NCBI GenBank assembly: GCA_947497985.1
Contig: CANMIX010000002.1
Span: forward strand, 310,001 to 374,000
Source: an uncultured Paracoccaceae bacterium
GTDB lineage: Bacteria; Pseudomonadota; Alphaproteobacteria; Rhodobacterales; Rhodobacteraceae
Direction: 5' to 3'
DNA: 64,000 nucleotides
Shown: positions 7,515 to 17,019 of the stretch, one piece after another
Layout: each line of letters starts with the position of its first letter
Position numbering within the stretch: the first letter of the stretch is position 1
Made by a program: the position numbers and the translations under genes
Notes under the pieces: generated by a model
The model's database searches: none
Told to the model about the DNA's origin: nothing
What the model saw: the letters and a program-made list of their open reading frames with translations, nothing else

Positions 7515-9820
7515 GCCTCACCTCGTACCCGCTGAATGGCGCGCCAGACTTCCTCAGATGTGGCAGGCGCATCCAAGGCCGGAAAGCGCCCGTCGCCAAA
7601 AGCACCAACTGCATCGCTCAGCGCGAGATAGGCGGAAATCCCCAGCATAAAGGGCGGCTCACCCACGGCTTTGGAGCGATAGATGGTGTCTTCGCGATTC
7701 TGCCCATCCCAGAGCGCCACATTGAACACGTCCGGCGCGTCTGAACAGGCCGGGATCTTATAGGTCGAGGGCGCATGGGTGCGCAGCCCGCCCTTGTCAT
7801 CCCAAACCAGCTCTTCAGTCGTCAGCCAGCCGGCCCCCTGCACATAGGCGCCCTCGACCTGACCAATATCGAGCGCGGGATTGAGCGAGGCCCCCGCATC
7901 ATGCAACAGATCCGCGCGCAGGATCCGGTATTCACCGGTCAACCGATCCACCACAACTTCGGTCACTGCCGCACCATAAGCGAAATAGAAAAACGGCCGT
8001 CCGGTGCCCGTGATCCGGTCCCATTCCAAGCTGGGTGTCTTGTAAAACCCGGTCGCCGACAGGCTGACGCGGCCCAAATAACAGCGCGCGGCCGCCTCAG
8101 CAAAACTCAGCTCCTCACCCGCAACCTCCACCCGGCCATCGGCAAAGACCACATCCGTAGGCTTCACCTGATGCTCCAGCGCCAGGTGTTCGGCCATACG
8201 GTCACGGATGGTGTCACAGGCGGCCTTGACCGCCATGCCGTTCAGGTCTGATCCCGATGACGCTGCGGTGGCCGATGTATTGGGCACTTTTGCCGTGTCT
8301 GTTGCGGTGATTTTGACCGTGGCCATATCGACGCCAAAGCGGCTCGCCGCAACTTGCGCCACTTTTTGGAACAGACCTTGCCCCATCTCGGTGCCGCCAT
8401 GGTTCAGATGGATGGAGCCATCCTGATAGACATGCACCAATGCGCCGGCTTGGTTCAGATGGGTGAGGGTGAAGGAAATCCCAAATTTGACCGGCGAAAA
8501 GCCAATGCCACGCCGCAGAACATCCTGTTCCGCATTCCAATCGGCAATCTCAGCCTTACGTGCTGCGTAACCCGACGTCTCCAACAGCTGATCGGTGATC
8601 CCGCCCAGCTCAAAATCGCTGACTTCCATCCCATAGGGCGTGACCCGTCCCCCATCGCCCGCCTCACCCGGCGCATCCGGGGGGAGGTAGTAGTTCCGCC
8701 GCCGCAGCTCGACCGGATCAATCCCGAGATCATGGGCCACATGATCCATCACCCGTTCGATCCCCACCATGCCCTGCGGCCCGCCAAAGCCGCGATAGGC
8801 GGTGGCGCTTTGCAGGTTGGTCTTCAACCGGTGCGAGGTGACCCGGAAGTTTTCCAGCCAATAGGCATTGTCCGCATGCAGCATCGCCCGATCCGCCACC
8901 GGCAACGACAGATCCATCGCCCAGCCGCAATTCACAAGATGGGTGAAATCCACGCCAAGGATCTGGCCGTCCTCATCAAACCCAACCTCATATGACACAC
9001 GAAACGCATGGCGTTTGCCGGTGATCACCATGTCATCATCGCGATCATAGCGCATTTTGCAGGCTTTGCCGGTCCGGCGTGCCGCCACGGCACAGGCAAC
9101 GGCCAGCGCATTACCCTGGCTTTCCTTACCGCCAAAGCCACCGCCCATGCGCCGGGTTTCGACCCGGACGCTGTGCATCGGCTGGCCGATGGCATGGGCC
9201 ACCTTGTGCTGGATCTCGGTCGGGTGCTGGGTGGAGGATTGCACATGCATGCCGCCATCTTCCTGGGGCAGGGCCAATGCGGCCTGGCTTTCCAAGTAGA
9301 AATGCTCCTGCCCGCCGATCTCAAACGTGCCCGACAGTTTGCGCGGCGCGGATTGGATGGCGGCGGGCGCGTCGCCGCGCGCCCAGATCCGGGGTCCATC
9401 TTCGAACCGACTGTCTACTTCCAATGCAGCCTCTAGCGTCAATAACGCCGGTTTTTCTGCGTATGTGATCGCGCCTTTGCGGGCCGCGACGCGGGCTGCG
9501 CGGTGGGAGGTTGCCACCACCAGAAACACCGGCTGGCCCACATAATGGACGTGGCCCGTGGCGAGCAGTGGCTCATCATGGTTGGAGGGGGAGACATCGC
9601 AGTCAAAGGGCAGATCATCCGCCGTTAGAACCGCAACCACACCGGGGGCGCTGCGCACGGCCTCCAGATCGAGTGCAGTTACCTCACCATGGGCCACAGT
9701 CGACAGGCCAAAGGCCAGATGCAGGCAGTCGCGGGGCATCGGGATATCATCGATATAGCGCGCATCACCCGTCACATGCAGGCGCGCCGCGTCATGGGGG
9801 AGGGGGGTGGCAACACTCAT
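7511..9820 (-). CDS. xdhB: Xanthine dehydrogenase molybdopterin-binding subunit
   Basis: A 769-residue catalytic subunit oxidising hypoxanthine and xanthine to urate. It shows the substrate-channel motif RRMGGGFGGKE, the arginine-containing AYRGFGGPQGM, and the C-terminal VGEPPFMLG, whose glutamate corresponds to the catalytic base in the family. Length is as expected. It overlaps xdhA and xdhC by ATGA on both sides, so the three subunits are made together. With the downstream transporter it indicates purine salvage or catabolism. Confidence 0.96.
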   Translation of the reverse strand: MSVATPLPHDAARLHVTGDARYIDDIPMPRDCLHLAFGLSTVAHGEVTALDLEAVRSAPGVVAVLTADDLPFDCDVSPSNHDEPLLATGHVHYVGQPVFLVVATSHRAARVAARKGAITYAEKPALLTLEAALEVDSRFEDGPRIWARGDAPAAIQSAPRKLSGTFEIGGQEHFYLESQAALALPQEDGGMHVQSSTQHPTEIQHKVAHAIGQPMHSVRVETRRMGGGFGGKESQGNALAVACAVAARRTGKACKMRYDRDDDMVITGKRHAFRVSYEVGFDEDGQILGVDFTHLVNCGWAMDLSLPVADRAMLHADNAYWLENFRVTSHRLKTNLQSATAYRGFGGPQGMVGIERVMDHVAHDLGIDPVELRRRNYYLPPDAPGEAGDGGRVTPYGMEVSDFELGGITDQLLETSGYAARKAEIADWNAEQDVLRRGIGFSPVKFGISFTLTHLNQAGALVHVYQDGSIHLNHGGTEMGQGLFQKVAQVAASRFGVDMATVKITATDTAKVPNTSATAASSGSDLNGMAVKAACDTIRDRMAEHLALEHQVKPTDVVFADGRVEVAGEELSFAEAAARCYLGRVSLSATGFYKTPSLEWDRITGTGRPFFYFAYGAAVTEVVVDRLTGEYRILRADLLHDAGASLNPALDIGQVEGAYVQGAGWLTTEELVWDDKGGLRTHAPSTYKIPACSDAPDVFNVALWDGQNREDTIYRSKAVGEPPFMLGISAYLALSDAVGAFGDGRFPALDAPATSEEVWRAIQRVRGEA

Positions 9821-11229
9821 AGCCGCACCTCCAGAACCGATTGGACGTGACCCGCGAGATCCGCAAAGGCGCGTTCAAGCATGTTTTCTGCGGTGCCAAG
9901 GCGATAGTCGGCCGAGGCGCGCATGTCGGACATCGGCGTGAAATCTTGGGCAAAGGCTGCTTTGGCTGCTGCAATTGTCGTCTCTGACCAGGGCTTGCCA
10001 GTCAGCGCCTGTTCCACATGAATCGCGCGTTTCGGAGTTGCAGCCATGCCGCCAAAGGCGATGCGGGCCGCGGTCACTGTGCCGTCCTCAACCGTGATGT
10101 TGAAGGCTCCCAAAACGGCTGAGATGTCCTGATCAAAGCGTTTGGAGAGCTTATAGACCTGCAAGGGGCCGGCCTGTTTCGGGATATGGATGCGTTCGAC
10201 AAATTCACCCGGCGCGCGGTCCTGTTTGCCATAGGCAATAAAGTAGTCTTCCAGCGGAAGTTCGCGGCGGGTCTCTCCTTTGCGCAGGGTGAGCGTGGCC
10301 CCAAGGGCGATCAGCGGCGGCGGGCTGTCGCCGATGGGGGAGCCATTGGCGATATTGCCACCGAGCGTTGCGGCATTCCTGACTTGCTGGCTGGCAAAAC
10401 GGCGCAGCATTTCGGCGAATGAAGGGTAATGCGGCTGAAGCACGTCGCGCAAGCAGTTCATATCCACCATCGCGCCCACGTCAAAACCTGTCTCCGTCTC
10501 GGTCAGAGTTTTGAGATCTGCGCAGCCTTCCAAGAAAATCACCGGGTCGAGATCGCGCAGGGATTTGGTGACCCAAAGCCCCACATCGGTGGCCCCCGCG
10601 ACCAGAGTGGCGTCTGGCTGTGCGAGATAGGCGGCAGCAAGCGCGTCGCTCGAGGTGGGGTGCTGCGCCACTGCTTTACTTTGGGGGGGCTCTGCCCCCC
10701 GGTCTGCGACCTCCCCCCGAAGTATTTTTGAAAAGATGAAAGGTTCGGGTGTCAGATGTGGCGGCACGGGTTCGTCTTCGCAGGCTTTTGCGGCGCGCAG
10801 GATGGGGGCGTAGCCCGTGCAGCGACAGAGGTTGCCTGCGAGCTGGTCTGCGTGGTTGGTGTCGCCATTGGTGTGGGCGGTGGCCATCGACATCACAAAG
10901 CCCGGTGTGCAGAACCCGCATTGGCTGCCGTGATGGGTGATCATCGCGTCCTGCACCGGGTGGAGCGTGCCGTCTGGGGCGGCGAGCCCTTCGACGGTGG
11001 TGACGGATTTTCCCTGAAGCTGGGGCAGGAACAGGATGCAAGCGTTGAGGCTGCGCGCGCCGCGCCCATCCCGCACCATAACGGTGCAAGCGCCGCAATC
11101 GCCTTCGTTACAGCCTTCTTTGGTGCCAGTGAGGCCGCGGGTCTCCCGCAGAAAATCGAGTAAAGTTGTGGTGGGGGCGCTGCCCTCCACGCGGATCTCT
11201 TCACCGTTCAAGAGAAAGGTGAGTGTCAT
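9817..11229 (-). CDS. xdhA: Xanthine dehydrogenase small subunit (2Fe-2S and FAD domains)
   Basis: A 470-residue subunit. The first [2Fe-2S] cluster ligands lie in GCNEGDCGACTV (about 39-50) and the second set in CGFCTPG (104-110) and NLCRCTGY (133-140). The FAD domain follows with TLVAGATDVGLW and ATLGGNIANGSPIGDSPP. The start is the ATG at 11229 (MTLTFLLNGEE); upstream codons lack a ribosome site. Residues 163-185, in the linker between domains, are encoded by a dispersed DNA repeat and are probably extra. It is the first gene of the leftward operon. Confidence 0.93.
   Translation of the reverse strand: MTLTFLLNGEEIRVEGSAPTTTLLDFLRETRGLTGTKEGCNEGDCGACTVMVRDGRGARSLNACILFLPQLQGKSVTTVEGLAAPDGTLHPVQDAMITHHGSQCGFCTPGFVMSMATAHTNGDTNHADQLAGNLCRCTGYAPILRAAKACEDEPVPPHLTPEPFIFSKILRGEVADRGAEPPQSKAVAQHPTSSDALAAAYLAQPDATLVAGATDVGLWVTKSLRDLDPVIFLEGCADLKTLTETETGFDVGAMVDMNCLRDVLQPHYPSFAEMLRRFASQQVRNAATLGGNIANGSPIGDSPPPLIALGATLTLRKGETRRELPLEDYFIAYGKQDRAPGEFVERIHIPKQAGPLQVYKLSKRFDQDISAVLGAFNITVEDGTVTAARIAFGGMAATPKRAIHVEQALTGKPWSETTIAAAKAAFAQDFTPMSDMRASADYRLGTAENMLERAFADLAGHVQSVLEVRL
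10681..10741. repeat. Dispersed repeat inserted in frame within xdhA
   Basis: A 7-bp palindrome GGGGGGC TCT GCCCCCC (10684-10700) is followed by CTCCCCCCGAAGTATTTTTG continuing AAAAGATGAAA to 10741. The second part is the reverse complement of the repeat at 4961-4993. It is read through as PFIFSKILRGEVADRGAEPP in XdhA, between the iron-sulfur and FAD domains, without breaking the frame. Confidence 0.75.
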
Positions 11230-11619
11230 GTGGTCTACCCGTCGCGTTACCCTGTTTGCCCTAGCCGCGCCTGTGATTGGCGCTGTTGCCGTGCCGAGCC
11301 TTCGATGCGACATAGAAGGGGCGGCGGGCGATGTCTTTTTAAACTCTTGTCCCTAGCCTAGAAAGGGTTTGAGCCTTTTCGCAACAAAAACTTGGCGTCA
11401 CGGTGGGTCCTATCCACAAAAGTGCACGAACGGCGAAGTGTTTGAAAGCCAAAGGGGAATGCGTCCTGAAAAAGAGGCCGTTTCTGTGCGGTTTCAGGAC
11501 TTGGGCTAAGTAATTTCAAGGGAAATTTGATAATGTCGCCCGATCTTTCGGCATTTCCTGCCGTGCTGTGGGCAATATCGCCCTTGGTTGTTGCCCCTTG
11601 GGTGCGCTAGGTCTGAGGG
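11230..11619. other. Divergent intergenic region xdhA / dnaE
   Basis: These 390 bases lie between the leftward purine operon and rightward dnaE and must carry both promoters. No gene with a ribosome site is seen. No clear palindromic operator or -35/-10 pair could be identified by eye, so purine-dependent control is not supported from sequence. Confidence 0.5.
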
Positions 11620-14600
11620 ATGACAGCCCCTCGATTCATACACCTGCGCACCCATACCGAATATTCCCTGCTGGAAGGGGCCGTGCGGCTGAAGAAGCTG
11701 CCCGATCTGTGCAAGGCGCATAATATGCCCGCGATCGCGGTCACTGACACCAATGCGATGTTCTCGGCGTTGGAGTTTTCGGTCTCCCTGTCTGGCGCTG
11801 GGATCCAACCTATTGTGGGCTGTCAGGTCGATCTGACCTTTGAGGCCCCGGAACCTGGTGGCAAGCCCAAATTCCCCGCGCCTCTGGTGCTGCTGGCCCA
11901 GAATGAAGCGGGATATGAAGGGCTGATGCGCCTGTCGTCCTGTCTGTATGTGGACAACAAGGATCAGCTGCCGCAGGTCACATTGGAAGAGTTGGAGGCC
12001 AATGCCGAAGGTCTGATCTGTCTGACTGGTGGGCCGCTCGGACCGGTGGGGATGCTGCTGCAAGAGGGCAAACGCGCCGAGGCTGAGGCCTTGATGCAGC
12101 GTCTGAAGGCCCTGTTTCCGGATCGTCTGTACGTTGAATTGCAACGCCACCCCGGTGAGGACGGCCAGCCCGAAGCGGAGCGGTTGACGGAACGTCCGAT
12201 GATCGAGATGGCTTATGCGATGGAGCTGCCATTGGTGGCGACCAACGATGTCTATTTCCCGAAATCCGAGATGTATGAGGCCCATGACGCGCTGATCTGT
12301 ATTGCCGAAGGGGCCTATGTCGACCAAATGGAGGGGCGTCGTCGCCTGACGCCGCAGCATTACTTCAAGAGCCAGGAAGAAATGATCACGCTGTTTGCGG
12401 ATCTGCCCGAGGCGATTGAAAACACGGTGGAAATTGCGCAGCGTTGCGCGTTCAAGGCCTATTTGCGCGATCCCATCCTGCCGAAGTTTGCCGATGATGA
12501 GGTGGCCGAGCTGCGCCGGATCGCCAATGAAGGTTTGCAAAACCGACTGGCCGTGATCCCCCATGCGGTGACCGTTGAGGAATATCAGGAACGGCTGGAT
12601 TTCGAGCTGGGCATTATCGAGGGCATGGGGTTCCCCGGCTATTTCCTGATCGTTGCCGACTTTATCCAATGGGGCAAGGATCAAGGCATTCCGGTGGGGC
12701 CGGGGCGGGGCTCGGGTGCGGGCTCCTTGGTGGCCTATGCGTTGACGATCACCGATTTGGATCCGCTGCGCTATTCGCTGCTGTTTGAACGTTTCTTGAA
12801 CCCGGAACGGGTGTCGATGCCCGACTTTGACATCGATTTCTGCATGGATCGCCGCGAAGAGGTGATCCGATATGTGCAAGAGAAATACGGTCGCGACAAA
12901 GTCGGGCAGATCATCACCTTTGGTGCGCTGTTGTCAAAGGCGGCGGTGCGCGACATTGGGCGCGTTTTGCAGATGCCCTTTGGCCAGGTGGACCGCCTGT
13001 CCAAGATGATCCCTGTCGAAGGGGTCAAACCTGTCTCTATCGAGAAGGCGCTAAAGGATGAACCGCGACTAGCCGAAGAGGCGCGCAGTGAGCCAGTGGT
13101 GGACCGTCTGCTGACCTATGGCCAGCAGGTTGAGGGGCTTTTGCGCAACGCATCCACCCACGCCGCTGGCGTGGTGATTGGAGATCGGCCTTTGGATGCG
13201 CTGGTGCCCCTGTACCAAGATCCGCGATCCGACATGCCCGCGACCCAGTTCAATATGAAATGGGTGGAACAGGCCGGATTGGTCAAGTTTGACTTTTTGG
13301 GCCTAAAAACCCTGACCGTAATCCAGAACGCGGTGAATCTGATCTGCCAATCGGGGCGGTCCTTGCACCAAGCCGCCGACGGGACTGAGCTGTATGAGCC
13401 GCCCGAAGGCGCGGTGAATGAGATCAACGCCATCCCATTGGATGACAAAGTCACATATGATCTCTACTCGGCCGCCAAAACCGTTGCTGTGTTCCAGGTG
13501 GAATCCACCGGTATGATGGACGCGCTGAAGCGGATGAAGCCCACCTGTATCGAGGATATTGTGGCTCTTGTGGCGCTTTATCGTCCCGGTCCGATGGAGA
13601 ATATCCCGGTCTATTGTGAGGTCAAAAACGGCCTGCGCAAAATTGAATCCGTGCATCCGCTGATCGACCATATTCTGGAAGAGACGCAAGGTATCATCGT
13701 CTATCAGGAACAGGTGATGCAGATTGCCCAGGTGATGGCCGGCTATTCCCTTGGCGGGGCCGACCTATTGCGTCGCGCGATGGGTAAGAAGATCAAAGAG
13801 GCGATGGACGCCGAACGCCCGAAATTTGAAAAAGGCGCGGCTGAAAACGGGGTTCCGGCCAAGAAAGCATCCGAGGTCTTTGACCTTCTGGAGAAGTTCG
13901 CCAACTACGGCTTTAACAAATCCCACGCTGCGGCCTATGCGGTGGTGAGCTACCAGACCGGATGGCTCAAGGCGAACCACCCGGTGGAGTTTATGGCAGG
14001 CGTCATGAACTGCGATATCCATCTGACGGAAAAGCTGGCGATCTATTTTGAAGAGGTCAAAAAGGGTCTCAAACTGCCCTATGTGCCGCCCTGTGTGAAC
14101 CGCTCACTTGCGACGTTTAATGTGGTCGAAGGCGCGTTGGTCTATGCGCTGGGCGCGTTGAAAAACGTCGGTGTCGACGCGATGAACCTGATTGTGGAGG
14201 GGCGCGACGACCGGCCCTTTGCCACGCTTTACGATTTGGCGCGTCGGGTGGATTTGAAAAAGGTCGGCAAACGTCCCCTGGAGATGCTGGCGCGGGCCGG
14301 GGCGTTTGATCAACTGGATACAAACCGCCGCCGGGTGTTTGAGAGCTTGGAAGGCTTGGTCAATTATTCCGCGGCCATTCAGGAGCAGAAAAATTCCAAT
14401 CAGGTGTCGCTGTTTGGCGAGGCGGGTGATGACCTGCCAGAGCCACGCATGGCAGGCGTGCCCGATTGGCTGCCTGCGGAACGCCTGTCAGAAGAGTTCA
14501 AGGCGATCGGGTTCTATCTGTCGGGCCACCCGTTGGATGACTATATGCCTGCGCTGAAACGCAAGGATGTGCTGACGCTGGATGAGGTCACGGCCAAGGC

Positions 14601-15117
14601 TGAGCGTGGACCGTTTATGGCCAAGATGGCCGGTGTGGTTGCAGGGCGTCAGGAACGTAAATCGGCCCGTGGCAACCGCTTTGCTTTTGCGCAATTGTCG
14701 GATCCTTCTGGCGCGTTTGAGGTCACGCTGTTTTCAGAAGTGCTGGAGAAAAGTCGCGAGTACCTGGACACCGGATCAAAGGTTGTGATCACGGCCGAGG
14801 CCACGGTTGAAAGCGATCAGTTGAAACTGTTGGTGCGTTCAGTTGGGCCGGTGGACAGCGCGATTGCCGATGCCGGTCGGTCTTCGTTGCGGGTCTATGT
14901 GGATGACGCAAAGGTTGTGCGCACGGTAGCCACGGTTCTGGAAGACGCCAAGAAGGCGGCCCGCAATGCCAGCCCTGGTGAGATCTATGTCTATTTGCAG
15001 GACCCGACCTTACCGGGCGATGTGGAGATGGAGCTGGGCCAGATGTTTCCGATCAATCCCCAAATCAAAGGCGCGCTGAAATCGCTGGACGGTGTGATGG
15101 ATGTGGAAGAGATCTAG
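11620..15117 (+). CDS. dnaE: DNA polymerase III alpha subunit
   Basis: A 1165-residue replicative polymerase. Domain order is as in DnaE1: an N-terminal PHP domain (FIHLRTHTEYSLLEG), the polymerase palm with GPGRGSGAGSLVAYAL and the catalytic aspartates in MPDFDIDFCMDRR (about 400), the fingers region (ILEETQGIIVYQEQVMQ), a helix-hairpin-helix region, and an OB fold (FAFAQLSDPSGAFEVTLFSE, about 1020). Length fits the family. The ATG at 11620 gives MTAPRFIHLR. It converges with the Rrf2 gene after 30 bases. Confidence 0.97.
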   Translation: MTAPRFIHLRTHTEYSLLEGAVRLKKLPDLCKAHNMPAIAVTDTNAMFSALEFSVSLSGAGIQPIVGCQVDLTFEAPEPGGKPKFPAPLVLLAQNEAGYEGLMRLSSCLYVDNKDQLPQVTLEELEANAEGLICLTGGPLGPVGMLLQEGKRAEAEALMQRLKALFPDRLYVELQRHPGEDGQPEAERLTERPMIEMAYAMELPLVATNDVYFPKSEMYEAHDALICIAEGAYVDQMEGRRRLTPQHYFKSQEEMITLFADLPEAIENTVEIAQRCAFKAYLRDPILPKFADDEVAELRRIANEGLQNRLAVIPHAVTVEEYQERLDFELGIIEGMGFPGYFLIVADFIQWGKDQGIPVGPGRGSGAGSLVAYALTITDLDPLRYSLLFERFLNPERVSMPDFDIDFCMDRREEVIRYVQEKYGRDKVGQIITFGALLSKAAVRDIGRVLQMPFGQVDRLSKMIPVEGVKPVSIEKALKDEPRLAEEARSEPVVDRLLTYGQQVEGLLRNASTHAAGVVIGDRPLDALVPLYQDPRSDMPATQFNMKWVEQAGLVKFDFLGLKTLTVIQNAVNLICQSGRSLHQAADGTELYEPPEGAVNEINAIPLDDKVTYDLYSAAKTVAVFQVESTGMMDALKRMKPTCIEDIVALVALYRPGPMENIPVYCEVKNGLRKIESVHPLIDHILEETQGIIVYQEQVMQIAQVMAGYSLGGADLLRRAMGKKIKEAMDAERPKFEKGAAENGVPAKKASEVFDLLEKFANYGFNKSHAAAYAVVSYQTGWLKANHPVEFMAGVMNCDIHLTEKLAIYFEEVKKGLKLPYVPPCVNRSLATFNVVEGALVYALGALKNVGVDAMNLIVEGRDDRPFATLYDLARRVDLKKVGKRPLEMLARAGAFDQLDTNRRRVFESLEGLVNYSAAIQEQKNSNQVSLFGEAGDDLPEPRMAGVPDWLPAERLSEEFKAIGFYLSGHPLDDYMPALKRKDVLTLDEVTAKAERGPFMAKMAGVVAGRQERKSARGNRFAFAQLSDPSGAFEVTLFSEVLEKSREYLDTGSKVVITAEATVESDQLKLLVRSVGPVDSAIADAGRSSLRVYVDDAKVVRTVATVLEDAKKAARNASPGEIYVYLQDPTLPGDVEMELGQMFPINPQIKGALKSLDGVMDVEEI

Positions 15118-15147
15118 CCGCAGCGGCCCAACCAGTTCAGTGCGGGC

Positions 15148-15573
15148 CTATCCCTCAAGCGATGGAAAATGGCGAGGTTCCAACAGGATATCGGCCAGCG
15201 TATAGTCGTCCAATGTCGCCAGAAAGGCCTGTTGCGCAGCGCGCAGCGGGCTTTTTAATTTGCAGGGTGCCGTGATCGCACAGGTGTTGCCCTTGCGCAT
15301 ACATTCCACCAAACCAAAGTCCGGTTCCACCGTCCGGGTGACTTGGCCGAGATTTATCTCGGCCGGAGGGCGTGCCAGCAAAAGCCCACCTGAGCGTCCA
15401 CGCTGCGCTGTCAAAAAGCCCGATTGGGTCAGGCCGGTGACGACTTTCTTTACGGTTCCCCGTGGCAGGTCATAGACCGCAATGATTGTATCGATGCGCA
15501 GCAGTTGATCCGGCGTGGAGCCTGCCAGGATCAAAATGCGAAACGCAATGTCGGTCATATCTGCAAGACGCAT
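15148..15573 (-). CDS. Rrf2-family regulator, NsrR-like
   Basis: A 141-residue regulator with an N-terminal winged helix beginning MRLADMTDIAFRILILAG, so the ATG at 15573 is preferred over upstream codons. Three cysteines lie in ECMRKGNTCAITAPCKLK, spaced C-x6-C-x5-C, the usual place for a nitric-oxide-sensing [Fe-S] cluster in NsrR. The gene is divergent from hmp, the classic NsrR target, with inverted repeats between them. NsrR is therefore the likely identity, but the first cysteine spacing is one residue longer than the C-x5-C seen in several characterised Rrf2 proteins. Confidence 0.83.
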   Translation of the reverse strand: MRLADMTDIAFRILILAGSTPDQLLRIDTIIAVYDLPRGTVKKVVTGLTQSGFLTAQRGRSGGLLLARPPAEINLGQVTRTVEPDFGLVECMRKGNTCAITAPCKLKSPLRAAQQAFLATLDDYTLADILLEPRHFPSLEG

Positions 15574-15680
15574 AGGGCGGGGTTCCTTTGCACGGTGCGG
15601 GCGGGGATTTGCATAACGTCTTTGCGTGAACATGACCAGAACCTGCGGCAGATTGTCAATAATAAAAGAATCATATTGAG

Positions 15681-15721
15681 TATCCCTTAATTGATCTCTT
15701 AAAGGGATATTACATATATCC
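15681..15721. promoter_or_regulatory. Probable NsrR-type operator(s) upstream of hmp
   Basis: Two overlapping inverted repeats lie just before hmp: TATCCCTT (15681-15688) with AAGGGATA (15702-15709), and GGATAT TACAT ATATCC (15705-15721). The second ends 20 bases before the hmp start. AT-rich dyads at this place next to an Rrf2 gene suggest NO-responsive repression. Sequence evidence only. Confidence 0.55.
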
Positions 15722-15741
15722 ATTTAAGATTGGAGCATCAA

Positions 15742-16926
15742 ATGAGCCAAACTCTGTCCGAGACCACAATGCAAACCATAGAAGCCACAGTGCCGGCCCT
15801 GCGTGAGGCCGGAGGCATTGTGGTTGCCACCATGTACAAACATCTGCTGTCTGATCCCAAAGTGCGGATGCTGTTCAACATGTCAAACCAGACCGGTGAC
15901 AGCGCCCAGCATCAAGCCTTGGCCGGGGCTATTCTGGCTTATGCGGAAAACATCCGTCAGCCCGAGGTTCTGTTGGGGGCAATCGAACGGATTGCGCAGA
16001 AACATGTGGCGTTGCAAATCCTGCCCGAGCATTACAATGCAGTTGCGCAGGCGCTGTTGACGGCCATCAAGCAGGTCCTGGGAGACGCGGCCACCCCGGC
16101 AATCCTGGAAGCCTGGGGCGAGGCCTATTGGTTGCTGGCCAATATCTTGATCAGCCGTGAGGAACAGCTGTACAGAGGCGCGGCAACGGCTGCCGGCGGC
16201 TGGCGGGGTTGGCGCAGGTTTGAGGTGGCGGAAAAACGGCAAGAGGCGGTTGATATCACCTCTTTTGTTCTGCGCCCCTGCGATGGACAACCTGTAATGG
16301 CGCATCAGGCGGGGCAGTATCTGACGATTCTGGTGCCTTCGGATCCGGCAGCGCCTGTACGGCGCAATTATTCGATCTCATGCGCGCCTAATAACACGCA
16401 TTACCGGATTACAGTAAAGCGCGCGCCGCACGGTGTGGCCTCTGGTTGGCTACACGACAGCGCCAATGTTGGGACGGTGATCGAGGCCGGAGCACCGGCC
16501 GGGCATTTCTTTTTGGAAGCCAAGGATAAGACCGAGATCGTTTTGGTGTCCGGCGGTGTCGGGTTGACCCCAATGGTGTCCATGCTGGAGGCGCAGGCGG
16601 GCAAGGGCGTGCCGATCACATATGTGCACGCCACCCGCGACGGCGCGCATCATGCAATGGGCGAACATCACCGCAGCCTGTCGGATCGCTCCATCGTGTT
16701 CTTTGATGCACCGCGCACAGAGGATGAACCGGGACGCGACTTTGACCATCAGGGGCAGGTCAGCGCGGAGTGGCTGGCGACGCAGACCCGCACCGATGTC
16801 TCGGACTATTATGTCTGCGGACCGGTGCCGTTCATGCGGTCAATCGTGACCGGGCTCAAAGCCAATGGGGTTGCCGCAAGCCGGATCCACTATGAGTTTT
16901 TTGGCCCGGAAAGCGAAAGTTTCTGA
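15742..16926 (+). CDS. hmp: Flavohaemoglobin, nitric oxide dioxygenase
   Basis: A 394-residue protein that converts NO and O2 to nitrate. The N-terminal globin domain (about 1-140) has AQHQALAGAILAYAENI and an EAWGEAYWLLANILI C-terminal helix. The FAD domain follows with PVRRNYSISCAP, and the NAD domain has LVSGGVGLTPMVSML and YYVCGPVPFM. The ATG at 15742 has GGAG seven bases upstream; a TTG four codons earlier is unlikely. It is paired with the divergent NsrR-like gene and detoxifies NO, for example during denitrification. Confidence 0.95.
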   Translation: MSQTLSETTMQTIEATVPALREAGGIVVATMYKHLLSDPKVRMLFNMSNQTGDSAQHQALAGAILAYAENIRQPEVLLGAIERIAQKHVALQILPEHYNAVAQALLTAIKQVLGDAATPAILEAWGEAYWLLANILISREEQLYRGAATAAGGWRGWRRFEVAEKRQEAVDITSFVLRPCDGQPVMAHQAGQYLTILVPSDPAAPVRRNYSISCAPNNTHYRITVKRAPHGVASGWLHDSANVGTVIEAGAPAGHFFLEAKDKTEIVLVSGGVGLTPMVSMLEAQAGKGVPITYVHATRDGAHHAMGEHHRSLSDRSIVFFDAPRTEDEPGRDFDHQGQVSAEWLATQTRTDVSDYYVCGPVPFMRSIVTGLKANGVAASRIHYEFFGPESESF

Positions 16927-16941
16927 GCAAAACATGACATG

Positions 16942-16971
16942 TGGCTGCATCCCCTACGCGGGGGGCAGCCA
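16942..16971. terminator. Possible terminator hairpin between hmp and slyX
   Basis: An imperfect stem, TGGCTGC-AT-CCCC with GGGG-GG-CAGCCA, sits between the convergent hmp and slyX genes. There is no T-run, so it is only a plausible bidirectional stop. Confidence 0.35.
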
Positions 16972-17019
16972 TTGTGGGACACCGTTGGTGGTTAAGGGCG
17001 GGCCATCAAAATCGTATCA

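Noticed and set aside
11506-12879. 457-codon open frame antisense to dnaE
   Set aside because: It is opposite the conserved PHP and polymerase regions, with His/Gln/Arg-rich composition typical of a shadow frame.
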